DNA of 64,000 bases, taken from contig PBEM01000006.1 of NCBI GenBank assembly GCA_002718415.1, positions 98,009 to 162,008 of the forward strand, written 5' to 3'. The translations under genes and the position numbers were made by a program. This document shows positions 17,739-27,054 of this stretch, piece after piece. Under the pieces are notes generated by a model. It saw only the letters and a program-made list of their open reading frames with translations. It ran no database searches and was not told the origin of the DNA. The number at the start of each line of letters is the position of its first letter. The stretch's first letter is position 1. The DNA comes from Chloroflexota bacterium (GTDB taxonomy: Bacteria; Chloroflexota; Dehalococcoidia; Lucifugimonadales; Lucifugimonadaceae).

Positions 17739-18926
17739 ATGTCCATATCGGGTGAATGGTTTATTCCAAAAAATTTAGAGTTCCAAAAAATTAAGGTTCG
17801 AGGACCTACAGAATGGGCCACTTTTTCGTTATCTGATTCAAATGGAATATCAGGACAAGCTGAAATCACTTCAACTCAAATTGGAGTCTCAGTTACATCA
17901 CTTATAGCTAAATTAGCAGATAATTTAAGAGGTAAAAAAATCTCTTCTGATTATGATGTTATAAGTTTTAATAATATTTCAGAAAAATCATTAGAAACAA
18001 ACCTTCCTTTAGCTACAGCTGTAAGTGGATTACGCAGTGCCTTATCTGATGCTCTTTCAAGACAATTAAGGATTCCATTGTTTTTATACATACGATTATT
18101 AATGAAAGATTCTGAAATAAAAAAAAGTAAAGTGAAACTTTATGCAAATATAAATCGCTCCATGCTTCCTAACGAATTTGGAAATGTTCAACGTACACCT
18201 GAAATTTTTGGAAAAATGGCGAAAAAAGCTGTTGAAAATGGTTTTAAAACCATTAAATGTGCTCCTTTTGATGAATGTAAACCGGGATATAAAAAAAAGG
18301 GAGTCCCTGCAGAAGCTGAAATAGGTTTAGATAGAGTAAGAGCTATAAAATCTGTAGTAGATCCAGAAATAAATCTATATATTGATTGCCATTCTAGATT
18401 TGATGAAAATTCTGCAAATTTTATAGCTAATGAATTAATTGATATGGGTATAGATTGGTTCGAAGAACCTGTAGATCCTATTAAAGAAAAATTAATAAGT
18501 CAAAAAATAGTTTCAAATTGTAATGTTCCAGTTGCCGGAGGAGAAATGGGGTATGGATTATCTACATTTATTGATTTAATAAATTCAAATTCATTAGATA
18601 TTGTAATGCCAGATATTAAATTTTGTGGAGGGGTAATCGAAGCCTATAGAATTGGAAAAGAATTAGAAAACATAAAAAAAGGAACTGTTTCTATACATTG
18701 CCCTTCAGGTCCTATTTCTCTTTTAGCTAGTGCGCATGCAACATTAGCTTTCGGAAATATATTACCATTAGAACATGCCGTTTATGAAAACAATTGGCGA
18801 CATAAAATTTTAGAACCATTTGAAATTATCACAGAAGGAAACTTAAAAATACCTGACGGTGAAGGACTAGGAGCAAAAATAGATCCTGCAATAATAGCTT
18901 TTTATGGAAAAAAATGGTCAGAATAA
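17739..18926 (+). CDS. Divergent enolase-superfamily protein
   Basis: 395 residues, distantly related to mandelate racemase/muconate lactonising enzymes. The capping domain is visible at the N-terminus (WATFSLSDSNGISGQAEI). Barrel residues are K173 (TIKCAPFDE), D216 and H218 (YIDCHSRF), E242 (WFEEPVDP), E269 (VAGGEMGYG) and H320 (SIHCPSGP), so a complete metal site and plausible acid/base residues remain. A GGGGAG ribosome-binding site lies 7 bases before the ATG. Its end overlaps the thioredoxin-like UGA gene by 13 bases. The substrate is unknown; it is clearly a different subgroup from the other two paralogues. Confidence 0.78.
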   Translation: MSISGEWFIPKNLEFQKIKVRGPTEWATFSLSDSNGISGQAEITSTQIGVSVTSLIAKLADNLRGKKISSDYDVISFNNISEKSLETNLPLATAVSGLRSALSDALSRQLRIPLFLYIRLLMKDSEIKKSKVKLYANINRSMLPNEFGNVQRTPEIFGKMAKKAVENGFKTIKCAPFDECKPGYKKKGVPAEAEIGLDRVRAIKSVVDPEINLYIDCHSRFDENSANFIANELIDMGIDWFEEPVDPIKEKLISQKIVSNCNVPVAGGEMGYGLSTFIDLINSNSLDIVMPDIKFCGGVIEAYRIGKELENIKKGTVSIHCPSGPISLLASAHATLAFGNILPLEHAVYENNWRHKILEPFEIITEGNLKIPDGEGLGAKIDPAIIAFYGKKWSE

Positions 18927-19366
18927 TAACACAAAAAAATAATATATCTTTAGTAACTTTTATTATCTTTTATATTTTAATTTCAGGTTGTTATACAAAT
19001 AATAATTCAGAAAAAATTAGTGATATCTCTAAAAAAATTGAATCAAATTTAGCAGAAAAGCCAACATTTATTGATTTTTATTCAGATACTTGACTTGTTT
19101 GTAAGGCATCGTTACCGGGATTAACGACATTAAAAAAACGTTTAGAAAATAATGTAAATTTTATCACCTATGATATGGATAATTCAGATTCTGTCGAAAA
19201 GTTAAAAATGTATAGATCAAATGTTGTTCCAACTTTTATAGTTTTAGATGCAAATGAAAAAATTATATGGAAACAAATTGGTGGAATATTAAATTCTTCT
19301 CAAGCTTTAGATGCGCTTTTTGATTGTTATACTGAAGAAAACTCTAAAATAATTCCTTGTGAATAA
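18914..19366 (+). CDS. Thioredoxin-like lipoprotein with UGA in the redox motif (predicted selenoprotein)
   Basis: Frame from ATG 18914 to TAA 19366 with a single internal TGA at 19091-19093; read through it gives 150 residues. A lipoprotein signal (hydrophobic residues 11-25, lipobox LISG-C26) is followed by a thioredoxin fold: FIDFYSDT-U60-LV-C63 replaces the usual WCxxC motif, and the cis-Pro loop NVVPTFIVLD and the final strand with IGG follow. Sec60 and Cys63 give a UxxC redox pair on the outer face of the membrane, probably a thiol-disulfide reductase. It overlaps the enolase-like gene by 13 bases, which suggests coupled translation. No alternative product is evident: the ORF that starts at 19175 lacks half the fold. 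Confidence 0.87.
19109..19127 (+). promoter_or_regulatory. Candidate bacterial SECIS hairpin of the thioredoxin-like gene
   Basis: TCGTTA pairs perfectly with TAACGA (6 bp) around a seven-base loop CCGGGAT; the loop begins 22 bases after the UGA, within the spacing known for bacterial SECIS elements. The loop is G-rich, though its first G is at the third position rather than the first two. Confidence 0.55.
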
Positions 19367-19437
19367 AATTTTTCCCATAACTTTTCTAAAAACATTATTG
19401 TAAACTTCATTATAGAGGTTTCAAAACTAAAATAATT

Positions 19438-20373
19438 ATGTCCAGCAATAATAAAGAAAGATTAGCTTATTTTAACGGAAAGATTGTACCCGAATCAGTT
19501 GTAAAAGTTCCTTTTCGTGACAGAGGTTTCAAATACGGAGATGCTGTTTTTGATATGACACGAACATTCAATCATAAAATTTTTAAATTAGAAGGTCATA
19601 TAAAAAGATTTTATAATTCACTTAAATATGTACAAATTGATCCAGGATTATCTGAAAATGAAATGGTAAATAAAACCAAGGAAGTCTTTGAAGCAAATGC
19701 TCATTTATTAGGAGATGATGATGATTTTTGGGTTGGACAAAGAGTTTCTAGAGGGATTGATTTAGTAGGGGGAGATATGTGGGATACAGATGGAGGCCCA
19801 ACTGTAATAATAGAATGTATGCCTCTACCTTTGAAACCAAGAGCTAGATTATATAGAGATGGAATAGACGTCATGATTCCTTCTACTAGAAGGATTCCAC
19901 CTGAATCTATAAGCCCTAGAGCCAAATCTCATAATTATCTTAACTTAATTATGGCTGATCTAGAAGTAAAGCCTCAAGATCCTGAAGCATGGGCTATTTT
20001 ACTTGATAATAGAGGTTTCTTAACAGAAGGTATTGGATCAAATATTTTTACAATTAAGAATGAAACTCTTTATACTCCTAAAGAACAGTATGTTTTGGGA
20101 GGAATTTCTAGAGAAACAGCTATAGAACTGGCTGAAGGTTTAGGATTAAAGGTTATTGAGAAAGATATAGATATTTTTGATGCATTTACAGCTGATGAAA
20201 TATTCCTTACTTCTACATCATTATGTATTTGTGGTGTTAGGTCAATTCAAGGAAGAAAACTTCTTCCAGAAAATCAGGCTGCAGGTCCAATTACTAAGGC
20301 TTTGATGAACGCTTATGTTGATTTAGTTAAATTTGATTGGATTTCACAATATCTAAGAAGATTAGAACAATAG
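19438..20373 (+). CDS. Class IV aminotransferase (branched-chain/D-amino acid type)
   Basis: PLP-dependent fold-type IV aminotransferase, 311 residues. Key elements are PFRDRGFKYGDAVFD near residue 25, the PLP lysine in SPRAKSHNYLNLIMADLEV near residue 163, LLDNRGFLTEGIGSNIF near residue 185 and the C-terminal LTSTSLCICGVRSIQGRKL. It could be IlvE (branched-chain amino acids) or a D-amino acid or R-amine aminotransferase; the sequence alone does not decide. It follows the thioredoxin-like gene by 71 bases and precedes a serine hydrolase. Confidence 0.85.
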   Translation: MSSNNKERLAYFNGKIVPESVVKVPFRDRGFKYGDAVFDMTRTFNHKIFKLEGHIKRFYNSLKYVQIDPGLSENEMVNKTKEVFEANAHLLGDDDDFWVGQRVSRGIDLVGGDMWDTDGGPTVIIECMPLPLKPRARLYRDGIDVMIPSTRRIPPESISPRAKSHNYLNLIMADLEVKPQDPEAWAILLDNRGFLTEGIGSNIFTIKNETLYTPKEQYVLGGISRETAIELAEGLGLKVIEKDIDIFDAFTADEIFLTSTSLCICGVRSIQGRKLLPENQAAGPITKALMNAYVDLVKFDWISQYLRRLEQ

Positions 20374-20397
20374 ATATAATTACAAAGGAATATTAAT

Positions 20398-21513
20398 TTG
20401 TATACGCCTATAAAAGGTAGTTGGGAACGTATAGATCCTTTAGAAGTAAAAGTACATCCTAATATAACAAAAAATGTAGAAAAATTTGCAAAAGATTTTG
20501 ACTGTGGCTTTCCAAAAAATTTAAATGAAGTTGATGTTTCAAATGATCCCCCTCAATGGGCAGGAAAAATTGGACCAATGAAAGAAAGAGGGGTACCAAG
20601 CGGTTTAATTATAAAAGATGGATATATTATTTCTGAATGGGGAGATCCAGGAAGAGTAGATATGATATTTAGTATAACTAAAAGTTTTCTCCCATTAATA
20701 GCTGGTTTAGCATACGATAAAGGATTACTTAAAAGCGTTGACGAAAAATTATATGATGTAGAAAAAAAAATTAATCTTAAAATGTCTGATGGTTCTGATA
20801 TAGATGGCTATGATTCTTCTAAAAATAAACTTATAACCTGGAAACATTTATTACAACAAACAAGTGATTGGGAAGGAACTCTTTTTACAAAATCTGATCT
20901 TGTAGACTGGAATAGAAGTGTACCTGAAATGACAGTTATAAGATCAAATAGAATGAAACCTGGTGAGCATTGGGAATATAATGATGTAAGAGTAAATAGA
21001 TTAGCTCTTTCTTTGATGAGTTTATTTAAAAATTCATTACCAAAAATTCTAAAAGACAAGATAATGGATCCTATAGGAGCTAGTAATACATGGGAATGGC
21101 ATGGATATGATGATTATTCTAAAGTACTTATAGATAATCAACTATTCACGTCTGTACCCGGAGGTGGACATTGGGGTGGAGGTTTATGGGTAAATTCTTA
21201 TGATTTAGCTAGGTTTGGATTACTTATGTTAAATCGAGGAACTTGGCAAGGAAAAACTATTATTTCATCAAATTGGATCAATAAAATTTTAAGTCCTAGC
21301 CTGATTAAACCAAATTACGGATTCTTAATAAGAATTAATACAAAGAATAGTATTTTTGGTAAATATGCTTCAGAAAAATCATTCCTTGCTGCTGGTGCAG
21401 GAGGAAATGCAGTATTTGTGGATCCTAACAAAAAAATTATCATCGTTACAAGATGGTACAAAAATCCTAAAGATTTAATTGAATTATTATTAAAACCAAT
21501 CTATGGAGAGTAA
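20398..21513 (+). CDS. Serine hydrolase, beta-lactamase class C-like family
   Basis: 371-residue SxxK hydrolase. The nucleophile motif is FS92-ITK95 and the second motif is YND in WEYNDVRVNRLAL near residue 197; the C-terminal part (GAGGNAVFVDPNKKIIIVTRW) holds the typical final strands. No signal peptide is visible, so it is probably cytoplasmic. Members are esterases, D-aminopeptidases or 6-aminohexanoate-dimer hydrolase relatives. Start is TTG at 20398 behind AAAGGA. It overlaps the following EamA transporter gene by 11 bases. Confidence 0.82.
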   Translation: MYTPIKGSWERIDPLEVKVHPNITKNVEKFAKDFDCGFPKNLNEVDVSNDPPQWAGKIGPMKERGVPSGLIIKDGYIISEWGDPGRVDMIFSITKSFLPLIAGLAYDKGLLKSVDEKLYDVEKKINLKMSDGSDIDGYDSSKNKLITWKHLLQQTSDWEGTLFTKSDLVDWNRSVPEMTVIRSNRMKPGEHWEYNDVRVNRLALSLMSLFKNSLPKILKDKIMDPIGASNTWEWHGYDDYSKVLIDNQLFTSVPGGGHWGGGLWVNSYDLARFGLLMLNRGTWQGKTIISSNWINKILSPSLIKPNYGFLIRINTKNSIFGKYASEKSFLAAGAGGNAVFVDPNKKIIIVTRWYKNPKDLIELLLKPIYGE

Positions 21514-22408
21514 ACAACGTAAACCTCTCTCTCTTAAATCTGGTTCATTTGCTCTTTTCTTATCAACACTTTGGTCAGCTAATCCAGTAGCAACAAAAGC
21601 AGGATTATTGGATTGTGGTCCTTTAACGTATGGGTTTTTGAGATTTATATTAGGTGGAATAGTAAATCTTATATGGGCTATATCAACCAAAAAATCTTTT
21701 AAAATTAAAAGAAAAGAGTATATCCCTTTATTATTATTAGGTTTACTTTTTAGTATCCAATTAGCGTTCTTAAATTTTGGTCAAGACCTTACTTCCGCTG
21801 GTCATGGTGTAATTATGATTTCCACTTTTCCATTATGGACATCTATATTTGCTCACATTTTTGTGCAAAATGACAAACTCACAAAAATTAGATTCTCTGG
21901 AATTTTAATCGCTTATCTTGGTGTAATAATAGTTTTTTCAAAAGCTATCTTAGAGGAATCAAATTCAAATAATATTTTTATTGGTGATATTTTAATGATT
22001 ACTTCTGCAATTTTATTAGGCTTTAGACAAGTTTATATTTCTCAACTTGGCCAAACTATTTCACTACATAAACTACTATTAGCTCAAAGTCTTTTTGGAA
22101 TAATTTCTTTTGGATTTGGAGCTATTATTTTCCATAATTCAGAAATTTTTGTTCTTTCTAAACAGTTATTGGTTTCACTTGTATATACTGGAATTATAAT
22201 TGCAGGTTTAGGATTTATAGGAAATTCATGGTTACTAAAAAATTATTTACCCTCTAGGGTAACTATTCTTTCATTATCACAACCTATTTTCGGTGTTTTT
22301 TTTAGTTGGATTATTTTAGGCGAGAGTATAGGATTTGAATTATATTTTGGATCAATACTAGTATTTATTGGTTCATATTTAGCTCAAAATAATGGTAAAA
22401 CAAAATAA
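21503..22408 (+). CDS. EamA/DMT-family transporter
   Basis: Inner-membrane protein of 301 residues with about ten hydrophobic helices in two EamA repeats (first near residues 10-145, second near 160-295). Repeat hallmarks are LSTLWSANPVATKAGL at the N-terminus and LSQPIFGVFFSWIILGE near the C-terminus. Members export amino acids or metabolites; the substrate is unknown. It overlaps the serine hydrolase gene by 11 bases, suggesting a role in moving its substrate or product. Confidence 0.87.
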   Translation: MESKQRKPLSLKSGSFALFLSTLWSANPVATKAGLLDCGPLTYGFLRFILGGIVNLIWAISTKKSFKIKRKEYIPLLLLGLLFSIQLAFLNFGQDLTSAGHGVIMISTFPLWTSIFAHIFVQNDKLTKIRFSGILIAYLGVIIVFSKAILEESNSNNIFIGDILMITSAILLGFRQVYISQLGQTISLHKLLLAQSLFGIISFGFGAIIFHNSEIFVLSKQLLVSLVYTGIIIAGLGFIGNSWLLKNYLPSRVTILSLSQPIFGVFFSWIILGESIGFELYFGSILVFIGSYLAQNNGKTK

Positions 22409-22438
22409 CGTATTTTTATAATTTAATTTGAGGAAAAA

Positions 22439-23566
22439 ATGAAAATTACTGAAATAAAAACTTTCATTATGCAAGGAGGTAGAAGAAATTGGGTATTCTG
22501 TAAAGTTGAAACTGATGAGGGAATACATGGATGGGGAGAAGGAACTCTTGAAAGACATGAAGAGGCAGTTGTCTCAGGAATAAAAACCCTCGCAACTCGT
22601 TTAATTGATAGAGACCCTACCGAAATAGAAAAAAATTGGCAAATTATGTATCGACATGGTTTTTGGAGAGGGGGTGTCGTTATGGGTTCTGCGATGTCAG
22701 CTATAGATATAGCACTTTGGGATTTGACAGGAAAGGTATACAATCAACCCATATATAAACTACTTGGTGGAAGCGTTAGAGATCGAGTCAGAACTTATAC
22801 ACATGCCGCTGACCTTAGAGGAGGGCAAGACGCAGTAGATCAAGGATTTACAGCATTTAAAACCGGGGGGTGGAATACTGAAAAATTACATTTCTTTGAA
22901 AAAGATATTGTTAACGATTTATATGAAAAAATTAAAAATCTTAGAAAAAATCTAGGTCCTGACATTGATATAATGATAGATAATCATGGAAGAGCTAGAC
23001 CTTCACTTGCAAATAGACAAATAAAATCTTTAGAAGAATTTAATTTATTATTTTTTGAAGAACCAGTACCACCTGAAAATATAGAAGCATTACAACAAAT
23101 TAGAGATGCATCACATAATACAGATATTGCTACTGGCGAAAGATTATTTTTTAGATGGGGATATCGTGAATTATTAAACAGAAGACTAGCTGATATCATA
23201 CAACCGGATATAGCTCATACCGGAGGAATTTCAGAAATACGAAGAATTGCATCTATGGCTGAAATAGAATACATAAAATTTGCTCCACATAACCCAAATG
23301 GACCTATTGCAACTGCAGCATCTTTACATGTATGTGCAAATGTTCCAAATTTTCTAATTTTGGAAACCGCAAGAGATATGCCCTGGCATGATAAAGTACA
23401 AACAAACCCTTTAGAAATTAAAAACGGGTATTTCGAATTACCTAACTCTCCAGGTTTAGGTACAGATTTAGACGAAAATATTATTAAAGAAAGACCCTTT
23501 GATGTTACACAGGACAGATATGTAGGTTCTTGGAATGCAGAAGATAATTCACCTAATGACGTTTAA
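22439..23566 (+). CDS. Galactonate dehydratase-like enolase-superfamily enzyme
   Basis: 375-residue member of the mandelate racemase/DgoD group. All expected residues are present: D181 and H183 in MIDNHGR, E207 in FFEEPV, E233 in ATGERLFF and H284 in FAPHNPNGP, a spacing that matches D-galactonate dehydratase. Such enzymes dehydrate aldonic acids to 2-keto-3-deoxy acids, which the kdgK/eda genes near 9-11 kb could process. A TTGAGGAAA ribosome-binding site precedes the ATG. It shares a TAATG stop/start with the amidohydrolase downstream. Confidence 0.85.
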   Translation: MKITEIKTFIMQGGRRNWVFCKVETDEGIHGWGEGTLERHEEAVVSGIKTLATRLIDRDPTEIEKNWQIMYRHGFWRGGVVMGSAMSAIDIALWDLTGKVYNQPIYKLLGGSVRDRVRTYTHAADLRGGQDAVDQGFTAFKTGGWNTEKLHFFEKDIVNDLYEKIKNLRKNLGPDIDIMIDNHGRARPSLANRQIKSLEEFNLLFFEEPVPPENIEALQQIRDASHNTDIATGERLFFRWGYRELLNRRLADIIQPDIAHTGGISEIRRIASMAEIEYIKFAPHNPNGPIATAASLHVCANVPNFLILETARDMPWHDKVQTNPLEIKNGYFELPNSPGLGTDLDENIIKERPFDVTQDRYVGSWNAEDNSPNDV

Positions 23567-24819
23567 TGACTGATTCAAAACCATTCTTAATTAAAACAGA
23601 CAGTATTATTACGGGCCTCAAGAACGAAAAGTCTGGTAAGCATTATATTTTGATTGAAAAAGGAAAAATTAAGGAAATTGGAATTCTATCTGAATTAAGA
23701 AAAAGTCTTTCTAATATAAATTCATTTGAATATAAAAATTCTACAGCACTTCCTGGATTGGTTGACGGGCATACTCATATGATTGCTCCAGGTACTGGGC
23801 AAAGAGGAGATGATATAGCAAAAGAACAAGATGAATTTCTTTTGATTCGAGCGGTAAAAAACGCAAAATTAGCACTTGAATCTGGAGTAACAACTGCAAG
23901 AGAAAATGGAGCAAAAAATAATATAGGTTTTATACTCAAGGAAGCAATCAAAAATAAATTAACAGATGGACCAGAAATGATTGTATGCGGAAGACCATTA
24001 ACTATAACCGCAGGACATATGGGATATCTTGGCTCAGAAACTGATGGTATTAATGAAATAAAAAAAGAAACAAGAAAATTAATTAAAGAAGGAGCAGATT
24101 TTTTAAAGATTGCAGCTACAGGTGGATCTACCATCACTTCGAATCCTCTACAACCTGCTTTTTCCGTAGAAGAACTCAAATCAATATCAGAAGAAGCAAA
24201 AAGATTCAATAAACTAACTGCTGCCCATTGTACATCTAATTTAGGTATTGATTTTTCACTTCAAGCAAAAATTGATATGATTATTCATTGCATCTTCGAT
24301 GATGAAAATGGAAATTATAAATATAGAGAAGATTTAGTAGAAAAAATTTTAAAAAATGAAACATGGATCAATCCTACTTTACAAATTAGCATATACGGTT
24401 TAGAAAATATTAAAGAAAATTTATCAAACAAAAAAATTCTCTCCGAACAGGAAAAATCTCTACTTGATTCCTCCAAAAAACAGTTAGACTCCCGTTTTGA
24501 AACTGTATCAAAATTAATAACATCTGGTGCAAAAATAATGGCAGGTTCAGATTCTCCATGGGGATCATACCCTCCTGGAAAATTTTATAAGGAGATTGAA
24601 GCACTAAATATAGCAGGTATGTCAAATTATGAATCAATTCTAGCAGGTACAAAATATTCAGCAGAATCTATTGGTCTAAAAAATAAATCTGGTACTATCG
24701 AAGAAGGAAAAGATGCTGATATAGTTATAGTTAAAGGGAATCCATTAAAAAATATTTCCTGTCTTTCAGAGCCTATTCAAGTTTACAAACAAGGAATAAA
24801 ACAAAAAAATGAATTATAA
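23566..24819 (+). CDS. Amidohydrolase, imidazolonepropionase-like
   Basis: 417-residue metal-dependent hydrolase. Metal-site elements are LPGLVDGHTHMIAPG (HxH near residue 68), DFLKIAATGG (Lys near residue 179), TAAHC (His), IIHCIFD (His) and MAGSDSPWGSYP (Asp near residue 326). The C-terminal GTIEEGKDADIVIVKGNP is the usual composite-domain ending. Relatives include imidazolonepropionase and Xaa-Pro dipeptidases of this fold; no histidine-degradation genes are nearby, so HutI itself is unlikely. Translation is coupled to the dehydratase before it, and it overlaps the HAD gene by 11 bases. Confidence 0.83.
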   Translation: MTDSKPFLIKTDSIITGLKNEKSGKHYILIEKGKIKEIGILSELRKSLSNINSFEYKNSTALPGLVDGHTHMIAPGTGQRGDDIAKEQDEFLLIRAVKNAKLALESGVTTARENGAKNNIGFILKEAIKNKLTDGPEMIVCGRPLTITAGHMGYLGSETDGINEIKKETRKLIKEGADFLKIAATGGSTITSNPLQPAFSVEELKSISEEAKRFNKLTAAHCTSNLGIDFSLQAKIDMIIHCIFDDENGNYKYREDLVEKILKNETWINPTLQISIYGLENIKENLSNKKILSEQEKSLLDSSKKQLDSRFETVSKLITSGAKIMAGSDSPWGSYPPGKFYKEIEALNIAGMSNYESILAGTKYSAESIGLKNKSGTIEEGKDADIVIVKGNPLKNISCLSEPIQVYKQGIKQKNEL

Positions 24820-25483
24820 AGGTTTTTTATTTGATCTCGACGATACTTTAATTGATAGAAAAAATGCTTATGAATACATGTACAAGATCTTTTATGATTC
24901 TCATAAAGAGATTAGCGACTCAATGAGTTGGAAAATTGCTAAAGAATTTTTTTGGAGTTTATCTCCGAATGGTGCTGCAGATCAAAAAAAATCTATAGAA
25001 GCGATTAATAAAAAATGGCCTTCAATTCCAAATGATCCAATTGGATTTAAAAAATTTTATTTTGAAACAATGATTGAAGGATTAAACCCTTTACCAAATT
25101 CATTTAAATTTATAAAAAAATTAAATACATTAGGTATTAAGTGGGGAATAGTTACTAATGGAGACCATTATCAGTTTAAAAAAGTCGAAAAAGTTGGATG
25201 GGGAAAAATAATTCCATTTTTATTAGCTTCAGATATTTATGGTGCAAAAAAACCAGATCCAATGATTTATCATGAGGCAGTTAGATTACTAGATATTGGA
25301 AAAACTAAAAAAGATTATTCAGAAATTCTATTCATAGGAGATAATCCATACACCGATATCTTAGGTGCACATAATGTAGGAATGAAAACTGCTTGGATTA
25401 AAATGGGTAAAAATTATCCCAATGATGCTCCATACCCTGATCTTATAATTAATAGTGTTGAGGAATTATTTGATCTATTATAG
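24809..25483 (+). CDS. HAD-superfamily hydrolase
   Basis: 224-residue haloacid dehalogenase-type phosphatase. Motif I is D9-L-D11-DT near the N-terminus, motif II is GIVTNGD near residue 113, motif III Lys is in GAKKPDPMIYHEA near residue 148, and motif IV is FIGDNPYTDILGAHNVGM near residue 176. A helical cap of about 80 residues sits between motifs I and II. It probably dephosphorylates a small metabolite; the substrate is unknown. Last gene of the serine hydrolase to HAD run. Confidence 0.85.
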   Translation: MNYKGFLFDLDDTLIDRKNAYEYMYKIFYDSHKEISDSMSWKIAKEFFWSLSPNGAADQKKSIEAINKKWPSIPNDPIGFKKFYFETMIEGLNPLPNSFKFIKKLNTLGIKWGIVTNGDHYQFKKVEKVGWGKIIPFLLASDIYGAKKPDPMIYHEAVRLLDIGKTKKDYSEILFIGDNPYTDILGAHNVGMKTAWIKMGKNYPNDAPYPDLIINSVEELFDLL

Positions 25484-25492
25484 ATTTACAAA

Positions 25493-26221
25493 TTACGATA
25501 ATTTATACCTTCTAAAACCTTCGGCATAATCACATCCAATAGAATCTCCTAAATCTACTCTTCTTTTTGTCATCCATTTCGCTGCTTCATTAGGATCTTG
25601 TATTTGGCTTACATGACTTTGCAAAGCTTTTATAGCTTTATTAAGATCTTCTTTTATAATAGGATTAATATAGTTTGAATTTTCTCCAAACATAATCACC
25701 CAAACTTCCTTAACTTTATGCGTATCATAACCTTCCGAGAGTAATTCCGGAAAAGTTAAATGATCTCTTGCTGAAGGAAAAACCGCAGATAATGCCGCTT
25801 CTCCAGCTGCAAAATGATCGGGATGTCCTAAATAATCTGACATGAGTAAATCTCGCTTAGGATTTGTAGTAATTAAAAGATCTGGTTTCCATCTTCTTAT
25901 CTCTCTTGAAATATCTCTTCTTAAGTCTAGGTTAGGCTCTAAATATCCATCAGGATGATTAAGAAAAATCACATCCTTTAACCCAAGAGCTTTTCCGGCA
26001 TTAATCTGTTCTTTTCGCCTAATTTCAGACAATTTATATCCATTAATCGATCTATCTTCAGTACCTTTCGAACCATCAGTACATACCACATATACAACCT
26101 CTGCACCTTCTCTAACTAGACGAGCAACCGATGCTGAACAGCCCCACTCAGCATCATCAGGATGTGCAAAAACTACCATTGCCTTTTTTATATTTTCTTG
26201 CTTAGCCATTATATATTCCAT
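25493..26221 (-). CDS. PIG-L family deacetylase
   Basis: 242-residue LmbE/PIG-L zinc deacetylase. The zinc motif AHPDDAEWGC is at residues 19-28 and further family residues include NHPDGYLEP and GHPDHFAAGEA. These enzymes de-N-acetylate GlcNAc-type substrates, for example in low-molecular-weight thiol synthesis. The first ATG is at 26221; ATG at 26209 has a GGA 8 bases ahead and may be the true start. Its 3' end faces the HAD gene with a 9-base gap. An alpha/beta hydrolase gene lies 26 bases upstream on the same strand. Confidence 0.85.
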   Translation of the reverse strand: MEYIMAKQENIKKAMVVFAHPDDAEWGCSASVARLVREGAEVVYVVCTDGSKGTEDRSINGYKLSEIRRKEQINAGKALGLKDVIFLNHPDGYLEPNLDLRRDISREIRRWKPDLLITTNPKRDLLMSDYLGHPDHFAAGEAALSAVFPSARDHLTFPELLSEGYDTHKVKEVWVIMFGENSNYINPIIKEDLNKAIKALQSHVSQIQDPNEAAKWMTKRRVDLGDSIGCDYAEGFRRYKLS

Positions 26222-26247
26222 TATAGAAATTAAATCTTGATTAAATT

Positions 26248-26997
26248 TTAAGACGATTTTGATTTAAAGAAACCCGATAAGATATCTTTTACATATTGAT
26301 TACGATGAAAAATACCACCATGAGTTTCATTCATTATTGGTAAAAAAGTTGATGATTTAACTAAACCAGAAAATTGTTCTGTAGTTTTAAATAAAGAATC
26401 CTTAATTCCACATAATATTATAGTTGGAATTGGATTATTAATAAGATCTTTTTCTGCACCTTTCCAATTAAACAAAGCTTCAGTACTATTTGATAAAGCT
26501 TTTATATTATTGCTAGGTCTTTCTGGATTATAAAAACCTAATGCCCGTTCAAGAGTTTGTATCTTATTGGAATGAATAAATTTTAATCTTTTAAGAAATT
26601 GCTCTCTATATCTAATGGGAGGATATCCGTGCATGGATATTATCCCTATTTTTTCTAATTTGTCTTTATGCTTTGACAATAATTCATATCCTATTCTTCC
26701 TCCCATAGAAAAACCTAAAAATGAAAACTTTTCCCATCCAAAATTTTTTGATAATTCAATAACAAGATTTGTTCGTGATTCTACAGTATATGAATCAATT
26801 GAATAAGGTTTAGATGAATTACCATGACCTATTGCATCAAAAATTAAGCACGTAAAATCTTTGGATAAATTCTTTATCCAACCAGATTTTACCCAATCTT
26901 TTCCCCACATAGAAAATCCATGATGTAAAATTATTACAGGACCTTTACCTGTGATTTCATAATAAATTTTTTTATTATCAAACTTAAAAAAGGGCAT
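26248..26997 (-). CDS. Alpha/beta hydrolase
   Basis: 249-residue alpha/beta hydrolase fold enzyme. The oxyanion region ILHHGFSMWG is near residue 25, the nucleophile is S97 in FLGFSMGGRIGYE, the acid is in LCGIKDSLF and the His is in MNETHGGIF. Substrate unknown; esterases and C-C bond hydrolases have this layout. It is divergent from purE across 57 bases of very AT-rich sequence. Confidence 0.83.
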   Translation of the reverse strand: MPFFKFDNKKIYYEITGKGPVIILHHGFSMWGKDWVKSGWIKNLSKDFTCLIFDAIGHGNSSKPYSIDSYTVESRTNLVIELSKNFGWEKFSFLGFSMGGRIGYELLSKHKDKLEKIGIISMHGYPPIRYREQFLKRLKFIHSNKIQTLERALGFYNPERPSNNIKALSNSTEALFNWKGAEKDLINNPIPTIILCGIKDSLFKTTEQFSGLVKSSTFLPIMNETHGGIFHRNQYVKDILSGFFKSKSS

Positions 26998-27054
26998 TTT
27001 TAAAAAATATATTAACTATACTATTAGTTATTAAATATACAGAAAAGAAAAGAT

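Noticed and set aside
23775-24209. 144-codon minus-strand frame opposite the imidazolonepropionase-like gene
   Set aside because: The plus-strand frame carries all amidohydrolase motifs; the reverse frame has no recognisable domain or ribosome-binding site.
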